Assembly: GCA_002405515.1 (NCBI GenBank)
Contig: DHLZ01000053.1
Span: 1-9,620 of the forward strand
DNA length: 9,620 nt
Direction of reading: 5' to 3'
Source: Planctomycetaceae bacterium UBA4655
Lineage (GTDB): Bacteria; Planctomycetota; Planctomycetia; Pirellulales; UBA1268
Part shown: piece by piece, positions 5,986-9,620 of the stretch
How positions within the stretch are numbered: the stretch's first letter is position 1
Layout of the letters: every line of letters starts with the position of its first letter
Position numbers and translations under genes: made by a program
Notes under the pieces: generated by a model
Told to the model about the DNA's origin: nothing
Databases searched by the model: none
What the model saw: the letters and a program-made list of their open reading frames with translations, nothing else

Positions 5986-6025
5986 GGCCGGTCCGGCACG
6001 GCTCTTCACCGTGCCGGACCCGGCC
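5986..6025 (-). terminator. Strong GC-rich hairpin after tRNA-Trp (terminator-like or processing structure)
   Basis: GGTCCGGCACGG (5990-6001) and CCGTGCCGGACC (6009-6020) form a perfect 12-bp stem with a 7-nt loop, extended by GGCC/GGCC past a single bulge. It begins a few bases past the mature 3' end of tRNA-Trp. No run of U follows on the minus strand, so classic intrinsic termination is doubtful. A partial terminator between tuf-trpT and secE, or a barrier guiding 3' processing of the tRNA, both fit. Confidence 0.6.
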
Positions 6026-6031
6026 CGCAGG

Positions 6032-6104
6032 CAGGGGCGGCGGGGATCGAACTCGCAACCTCTGGTTTTGGAGACCAGCGCTCTGCCAGTTGAGCTACGC
6101 CCCT
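6032..6104 (-). tRNA. tRNA-Trp (anticodon CCA)
   Basis: Full cloverleaf of 73 nt: acceptor AGGGGCG with CGCCCCT, D stem GCTC/GAGC, anticodon stem CTGGT/ACCAG around loop CTCCAAA (anticodon CCA), T loop TTCGATC, discriminator G. The T stem GCGAG/CCCGC has an A-C mismatch at its second pair from the loop. No 3' CCA is encoded (next bases CCT). The 5' end is 8 nt after the tuf stop, so it is almost certainly cut from the tuf transcript. tRNA-Trp between tuf and secE is a known arrangement in many bacteria, usually with rpmG nearby; rpmG is absent here. Confidence 0.97.
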
Positions 6105-6112
6105 AGCTTCGC

Positions 6113-7312
6113 TTACTCGAGGATCTTGGTCACGACGCCCGAACCGACGGTCTTGCCGCCTTCGCGAATCGCGAAGCGGACGCCGTCGTCCATGGCGATC
6201 GGGACCATCAGTTCGACCTCCATCTTGACGTTGTCGCCGGGCGTGACCATCTCGACGCCGCCGAGCAGCTTCGTCGATCCGGTCACGTCGGTGGTGCGGA
6301 AGTAGAACTGCGGCCGATAACCGGCGAAGAACGGCGTGTGACGCCCCCCCTCCTCCTTCGACAGCACGTACACCTCGCACTCGAACTTCTTGTGGGGCTT
6401 GATCGAGCCCGGCTTCGCGAGCACCTGGCCCCGCTCGATGCCCTCGCGGGCGATGCCGCGGAGGAGGCAGCCGACGTTGTCGCCCGCCTGCCCCTTGTCG
6501 AGCAGCTTCTTGAACATCTCGACGCCGGTCACGGTCGTCTTCTCGGCCTTTTCCTTGAGGCCGATGATTTCGACTTCGTCGCCGACCTTCACCTCGCCCC
6601 GCTCGATACGGCCCGTGGCCACCGTGCCGCGGCCTTCGATCGAGAACACGTCCTCGATCGCCATCAGGAACGGCTTGTCGAGCTCGCGGACGGGCTCGGG
6701 GATGTAGCTGTCAACCGCATCGAGCAGGTCGGCGATGCACTTGTTCGCCTTCGGGTCGGACGGGTTGTCGTAGGCAGGCTTGCCGGCGCCGCGAATGATC
6801 GGCACGTCGTCGCCGGGAAAACCATACTTCGTGAGCAGCTCGCGGATTTCCATCTCCACGAGGTCGAGCAACTCGGGATCGTCCACGAGATCGACCTTGT
6901 TGAGGAAGACCACCAAGGCCGGCACTCCGACCTGCTTCGCCAGCAGGATGTGCTCCCGGGTCTGCGGCATGGGGCCGTCGGCCGCGCTCACCACGAGGAT
7001 CGCGCCGTCCATCTGGGCGGCGCCCGTGATCATGTTCTTGATGAAGTCGGCGTGACCCGGGCAGTCGATGTGGGCGTAGTGACGCTTGTCGGTCTCGTAC
7101 TCCACGTGGCTGACCGCGATCGTCACGGTCTTCGTCTCGTCGCGAACCGTGCCGCCCTTGGCGATGTCGGCGTAGCTCTTGGCGACGGCCAGGTTCTTGG
7201 CCGCCTGTACAGCAACGAGCGCCCCGGTGAGCGTCGTCTTGCCATGGTCGATGTGACCGATCGTGCCGACGTTGACGTGCGGCTTCGAACGCGTGAACGT
7301 ATCCTTTGCCAT
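6113..7312 (-). CDS. tuf: Elongation factor Tu
   Basis: GTPase that delivers aminoacyl-tRNA to the ribosomal A site. The 399-residue product has G1 GHIDHGKT (19-26), G3 DCPGH (83-87), G4 NKVD (138-141), and well-conserved domains 2 and 3 (GRGTVATGRIERG at 227-239; GGRHTPFFAGYRPQFYFRTTDVTG at 322-345; MDDGVRFAIREGG at 374-386). Switch I is strongly divergent: residues 45-69 read KSYADIAKGGTVRDETKTVTI and then AVSH, in place of the near-universal IDNAPEEKARGITI; the key Thr remains as T64. The G5 SAL is replaced by AGK (176-178). I recall a similar switch I in planctomycete EF-Tu. The ATG at 7312 follows two AGGAG boxes. An upstream 57-codon open extension runs through tRNA-Thr and is rejected. 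Confidence 0.98.
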   Translation of the reverse strand: MAKDTFTRSKPHVNVGTIGHIDHGKTTLTGALVAVQAAKNLAVAKSYADIAKGGTVRDETKTVTIAVSHVEYETDKRHYAHIDCPGHADFIKNMITGAAQMDGAILVVSAADGPMPQTREHILLAKQVGVPALVVFLNKVDLVDDPELLDLVEMEIRELLTKYGFPGDDVPIIRGAGKPAYDNPSDPKANKCIADLLDAVDSYIPEPVRELDKPFLMAIEDVFSIEGRGTVATGRIERGEVKVGDEVEIIGLKEKAEKTTVTGVEMFKKLLDKGQAGDNVGCLLRGIAREGIERGQVLAKPGSIKPHKKFECEVYVLSKEEGGRHTPFFAGYRPQFYFRTTDVTGSTKLLGGVEMVTPGDNVKMEVELMVPIAMDDGVRFAIREGGKTVGSGVVTKILE

Positions 7313-7332
7313 CTTTTCTCCTGCTTTCTCCT
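7313..7332 (-). promoter_or_regulatory. Doubled Shine-Dalgarno of tuf
   Basis: In mRNA sense AGGAGAAAGC is followed by AGGAGAAAAG and then the ATG. The two 10-bp units (7323-7332 and 7313-7322) differ at two places. The nearer AGGAG is 5 nt from the start codon and the farther one 15 nt, so only the nearer is well placed. The second may act as a standby site or be a neutral duplication. Confidence 0.7.
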
Positions 7333-7336
7333 CGGA

Positions 7337-7393
7337 AGTGGAACGGAACCTGAATAGTGGACGGGCGGAACAACAGTGGACGGGTGAAACTGC
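7337..7393. repeat. 19-bp tandem array, 3 units, in the tuf leader
   Basis: Units start at 7337, 7356 and 7375, each beginning AGTGGA and containing a CGG...GAAC or GAAAC core, with exact 19-bp spacing. They lie between tRNA-Thr(GGU) and the tuf ribosome-binding site. A 9-bp pair, CTGCCTCGG / CTGCCTGAA, follows at 7390-7407. Confidence 0.8.
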
Positions 7394-7441
7394 CTCGGCT
7401 GCCTGAAAAATCGTGCGGGTGCGAGCGTGACGGTGCGGAAG

Positions 7442-7514
<73 letters not shown>

Positions 7515-7536
7515 GTTGCACCTCTGCGATTCATGA

Positions 7537-7576
7537 TGTTGTCAAGGATGGTGTTTTATCGACTGTTTTCAAGGAT
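7537..7576. repeat. 13-bp direct repeat between tRNA-Gly and tRNA-Thr(GGU)
   Basis: TGTTGTCAAGGAT (7537-7549) and TGTTTTCAAGGAT (7564-7576) match at 12 of 13 positions with a 27-bp period, in the 76-nt tRNA spacer. This spacer is noticeably richer in A+T than its surroundings. Confidence 0.65.
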
Positions 7577-7590
7577 CTATTTTCGGTCGA

Positions 7591-7661
7591 AGCGGGTGAA
7601 GGGAATCGAACCCTCGTCTTTAGCTTGGAAGGCTATTGCTCTACCATTGAGCTACACCCGC
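7591..7661 (-). tRNA. tRNA-Gly (anticodon UCC)
   Basis: A 71-nt cloverleaf: acceptor GCGGGTG/CACCCGC, D stem GCTC/GAGC, anticodon arm ATAGC-CTTCCAA-GCTAA (anticodon TCC; the outermost pair is an A-A mismatch), T arm GAGGG-TTCGATT-CCCTT with a G-T closing pair, discriminator T, no encoded CCA. Its first sixteen bases are the template of the tandem array directly upstream. Confidence 0.97.
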
Positions 7662-7740
7662 ATTGAGCTTTACCGGCATTGAGCTCCACCGGCATTGAGC
7701 TCCACCGGCGTTGAGCCACGCCCGCACTGGGCACACCCGC
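7662..7740. repeat. 16-bp tandem array copying the 5' end of tRNA-Gly
   Basis: Five units, four of 16 bp (7662-7677, 7678-7693, 7694-7709, 7710-7725) and one of 15 bp (7726-7740), continue in register from the first sixteen bases of tRNA-Gly (7646-7661, minus-strand GCGGGTGTAGCTCAAT). Two units are identical, GCCGGTGGAGCTCAAT. The outer two, GCGGGCGTGGCTCAAC and GCGGGTGTGCCCAGT, are closer to the tRNA acceptor strand. Each carries a copy of the acceptor 5' strand, bases 8-9, and half of the D arm. Confidence 0.92.
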
Positions 7741-7776
7741 GTGCGGGGGGCCGGTGAAGTTCGCATGCGGCGGAAG

Positions 7777-7858
<82 letters not shown>

Positions 7859-7915
7859 CCGGCAGATGCAGTACGGAATGTGCCTGAATGGTGGTGGTTT
7901 GTTCGGCGGTGCTGA

Positions 7916-7947
7916 ATGACTGGGTGAGTGGATGACTGGGTGGGTGG
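7916..7947. repeat. 16-bp tandem duplication between tRNA-Thr(UGU) and tRNA-Tyr
   Basis: ATGACTGGGTGAGTGG (7916-7931) and ATGACTGGGTGGGTGG (7932-7947) are contiguous and differ at one base. They lie in the 129-nt spacer between the first two tRNAs, which otherwise shows nothing recognisable. Confidence 0.85.
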
Positions 7948-7987
7948 CGAAACCGTGGATTGCGCTGCTGCTATTCTCTGTCGACGG

Positions 7988-8060
7988 AGCTAGCGGCGGG
8001 AGTTGAACCCGCAACCTGCTGATTACAAATCAGCTGCTCTGCCAATTGAGCTACGCTAGC
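7988..8060 (-). tRNA. tRNA-Thr (anticodon UGU)
   Basis: A 73-nt cloverleaf: acceptor GCTAGCG/CGCTAGC, D stem GCTC/GAGC, anticodon arm GCTGA-TTTGTAA-TCAGC (anticodon TGT), T arm GCGGG-TTCAACT-CCCGC, discriminator T, no encoded CCA. It is the first tRNA of the cluster. With tRNA-Thr(GGU) it covers the ACA, ACC and ACU codons at least. Confidence 0.97.
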
Positions 8061-8084
8061 GAACGAGCCCTCGGGAACCGCTCA

Positions 8085-8112
8085 AGTCTACGGATTCACA
8101 TGGCCCGTGCAA
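8085..8112 (-). promoter_or_regulatory. Weak candidate promoter of the tRNA-tuf cluster
   Basis: TTGCAC (8112-8107) and TAGACT (8090-8085) are 16 bp apart, about 25 nt before tRNA-Thr(UGU). The -10 matches consensus at four of six positions, the -35 at three. A GC-rich discriminator follows, as at stringently controlled promoters. This is the only place between the phosphatase stop and the first tRNA where such a promoter would fit, but the match is poor. Confidence 0.3.
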
Positions 8113-8120
8113 GCGGGACG

Positions 8121-8139
8121 AAAAACCGGCCCGACCGGC
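8121..8139 (-). terminator. Possible terminator of the phosphatase gene
   Basis: On the minus strand GCCGG-TCGGG-CCGGT is followed immediately by TTTT, a short 4-5-bp GC stem with a U-tract, starting 5 nt after the phosphatase stop codon. The stem is short for an intrinsic terminator, but position and U-run fit. Confidence 0.4.
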
Positions 8140-8143
8140 AGTC

Positions 8144-9331
8144 TCAATCCCCCCGGAACACCAGTTCAACCATTGAAAAATCGTCGTTGAAGTCGTCCCG
8201 TTCCGAGATTCTCCGAATCTCGGAAACAAGCCGATCCATGCGGTTTTCCGGGCCGGAGGACGCGGCAGACATCGTCGCCACGAAAGCGTCGAAGGCCCAC
8301 ATCGAGCCGTCCGGCCGGCTGATCTCGAACGCCCCGTCGCTGTAGATGAAGAGCCTCGCCCCGGGGGGGATGGCGGCCTCGCTCGAGGTGAACTCCAGCC
8401 CCTCGACCGCCCCGATGAGCGGCCCGTCCGAATCGAGCAGGCGGGGGGCGACGCCGTCGGAGGGCAGCAGGAGCGCCGGGGGGTGCCCACCACCCGCCCA
8501 TCGGAGCATCCGGCCCGCCACGTCGTAGACGGCGTACCAGATCGTGAAGAACATGTCGTTTTGCCGCTCCATCGGAAACGCCTTGTTGAGCGCCGCCAGC
8601 ACGCTGCCGGGATCGAAAAAATCGGTCTGCGGCAATGATTCGCTCCGCAGCGCGTTGAGGGCGGAAACGCTCAAAAGCGCCGCGCCGACCCCGTGACCAC
8701 AGACGTCGAGCAGATAGACCGCGACGTGCGACTCGTCGAGAAGGTGATAGCCGAAGGCGTCGCCGCCGAGTTCGGCCGACGGGATGAAACGCCAGTCGGC
8801 CGCGACGCTCGCGAGCGACTGCGGGGGGGGAAGGAGCGACCTCACGTACTGGGCCGCCGTGTCGAGATCCTTCTGCAGCACCTCGCGGCTCGCCCTGAGC
8901 GCCTCGAAGGCCTCGTTTCGCTCGACCAACGCGACGTATCCGCGGGAGTGGTACCGCACCCTCGCGATCAGTTCGAGCCGGTCGGGGAGCTTCACGATGT
9001 AGTCGTTGGCCCCGAGCGCGAACGCCTCCGCCTTCACCGCTGCCTCCTCCTTCGTGGAGAGGACGATGATCGGCACGTCGCGAAACCGCTCGTCGGCCCG
9101 GAACCGCCGCACGAGTTCGAGCCCCTCGATCTGGGGCATCACGAGATCCTGAAGGATCACCGTCGGCTGCACCTCCGCGGCGGTCTCGATCGCCGCCGGG
9201 GCGTCCTTGCAGTAGTGAAATGCGATCCCCTCCTCGCCGGACAGCATCCGGCGAACCGCCTCGCCGATGATCGGCTGGTCGTCGACGAGAAGAACCGTCG
9301 CGGCACGGGATGTCGGTGAGGTGACTGCCAC
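8144..9331 (-). CDS. Response regulator with PP2C/SpoIIE-type serine phosphatase output (RsbU-like)
   Basis: The 395-residue protein joins a receiver domain to a SpoIIE-type Ser/Thr phosphatase. Receiver (about 11-125): acidic pair D17-D18, phospho-acceptor D62 in VILQDLVMP, S92 in VLST, K114 in YIVK. A helical linker (about 133-168) follows. The phosphatase (about 176-395) has the metal-binding blocks ELGGDAFGY (D191), LLDVCGHGVGAALLS (D209), WAGGGHPPALLL, FIYSDGAFE (D332) and the terminal DDF (383-385). In known systems such proteins dephosphorylate anti-sigma-factor antagonists when the receiver is phosphorylated; no partner kinase, antagonist or sigma factor is in the window, so its target is unknown. 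The frame is open far upstream; the GTG at 9331 is chosen because the preceding 68 codons are Arg/Cys-rich and unlike a domain. It has no Shine-Dalgarno and may be leaderless. Confidence 0.9.
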   Translation of the reverse strand: MAVTSPTSRAATVLLVDDQPIIGEAVRRMLSGEEGIAFHYCKDAPAAIETAAEVQPTVILQDLVMPQIEGLELVRRFRADERFRDVPIIVLSTKEEAAVKAEAFALGANDYIVKLPDRLELIARVRYHSRGYVALVERNEAFEALRASREVLQKDLDTAAQYVRSLLPPPQSLASVAADWRFIPSAELGGDAFGYHLLDESHVAVYLLDVCGHGVGAALLSVSALNALRSESLPQTDFFDPGSVLAALNKAFPMERQNDMFFTIWYAVYDVAGRMLRWAGGGHPPALLLPSDGVAPRLLDSDGPLIGAVEGLEFTSSEAAIPPGARLFIYSDGAFEISRPDGSMWAFDAFVATMSAASSGPENRMDRLVSEIRRISERDDFNDDFSMVELVFRGD

Positions 9332-9337
9332 GTTCGC

Positions 9338-9364
9338 AGCATAACGCGAGCAGCAGGATCGCAA
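9338..9364 (-). promoter_or_regulatory. Weak candidate promoter of the phosphatase gene
   Basis: TATGCT (9343-9338) lies 6 nt before the GTG, and TTGCGA (9364-9359) lies 15 nt further upstream. If used, transcription would begin at or next to the start codon, giving a leaderless mRNA, consistent with the missing ribosome-binding site. Spacing is suboptimal. Confidence 0.25.
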
Positions 9365-9620
9365 AACCGTGGCAACGTCACGCCTCGCCCCAGTCTGAAC
9401 GACGCCGCATTGCCGCCGGGGGAGCAGACGCATCGTCGCTACGGCGAGGATACGCCTGATGCTCCTCCGCGTTTCCCGACCCCCCGAACACGCCCCCCCG
9501 GGAGCGTTCAGCATCCATGTGCCTGCGTGACTCATTGAGCGCCACGCTGGACCGTTCGGGGCTGCCCGTGAGCCCGCGGCGGCGTAGCTGCCCAGCGCAG
9601 GCCGGCGGCCGAAGCGCCAG
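9365..9620. other. Upstream edge region without recognisable gene
   Basis: The minus-strand phosphatase frame stays open to the window edge, but its translation is rich in Arg, Cys, Ala and Pro and shows no domain. I see no tRNA, repeat array or clear terminator. Either non-coding sequence, or an unusual N-terminal extension of the phosphatase, remains possible. Confidence 0.4.

Noticed and set aside
5802..6031. Missed rpmG (L33) gene between tRNA-Trp and secE
   Set aside because: No frame here encodes an L33-like protein; the spacer holds a hairpin and direct repeats.
6338..7357. 339-codon plus-strand frame opposite tuf
   Set aside because: Shadow of the EF-Tu gene; no recognisable domain.
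7662..7740. CRISPR array
   Set aside because: The units are contiguous without unique spacers and are clearly derived from the adjacent tRNA-Gly.

Overview
The window is one long minus-strand block of core translation and transcription genes, with a signalling gene upstream of it. Read 5' to 3' on the minus strand the order is: REC-PP2C response regulator/phosphatase, tRNA-Thr(UGU), tRNA-Tyr(GUA), tRNA-Gly(UCC), tRNA-Thr(GGU), tuf, tRNA-Trp(CCA), secE, nusG, rplK, rplA, rplJ, rplL, and the first 643 codons of rpoB, which leaves the window at base 1. I found no convincing plus-strand gene. The long plus-strand open frames mirror GC-rich coding sequence.

Organism: high GC, no 3' CCA encoded in any of the five tRNAs, an EF-Tu whose switch I lacks the usual APEEKARGITI segment, a NusG with a long acidic N-terminal tail, and a SpoIIE-type phosphatase fused to a receiver domain. 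Together these suggest a planctomycete (Planctomycetota, perhaps Pirellulales-like). This placement rests on remembered family features, not on a search.

Layout: 8144-9331 is the phosphatase; 9332-9620 holds only a possible promoter. 7442-8060 is a four-tRNA cluster in the same order as thrU-tyrU-glyT-thrT ahead of tufB in Escherichia coli. tuf (6113-7312) is followed after 8 nt by tRNA-Trp and a strong hairpin. secE, nusG, rplK, rplA, rplJ and rplL follow (5801 down to 2245). A 315-nt rplL-rpoB gap carries two hairpins, one terminator-like, and two short tandem-repeat arrays; rpoB then starts behind a perfect Shine-Dalgarno. The genes supply tRNAs, EF-Tu, a translocon subunit, the antitermination factor NusG, the ribosomal L11/L1/L10/L12 proteins and RNA polymerase beta.

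The most unusual signal is not a gene. Most intergenic spacers here contain short degenerate tandem duplications (units of about 10-19 bp, different in each spacer). Several copy the boundary of the neighbouring gene: the 5' sixteen bases of tRNA-Gly are iterated five times upstream of it, the rplK start region is duplicated with its ATG turned to ACG, the tuf ribosome-binding site is doubled, and the ends of secE and nusG are repeated. In-frame versions occur in the NusG tail (21 bp) and the L10 C-terminus (33 bp).
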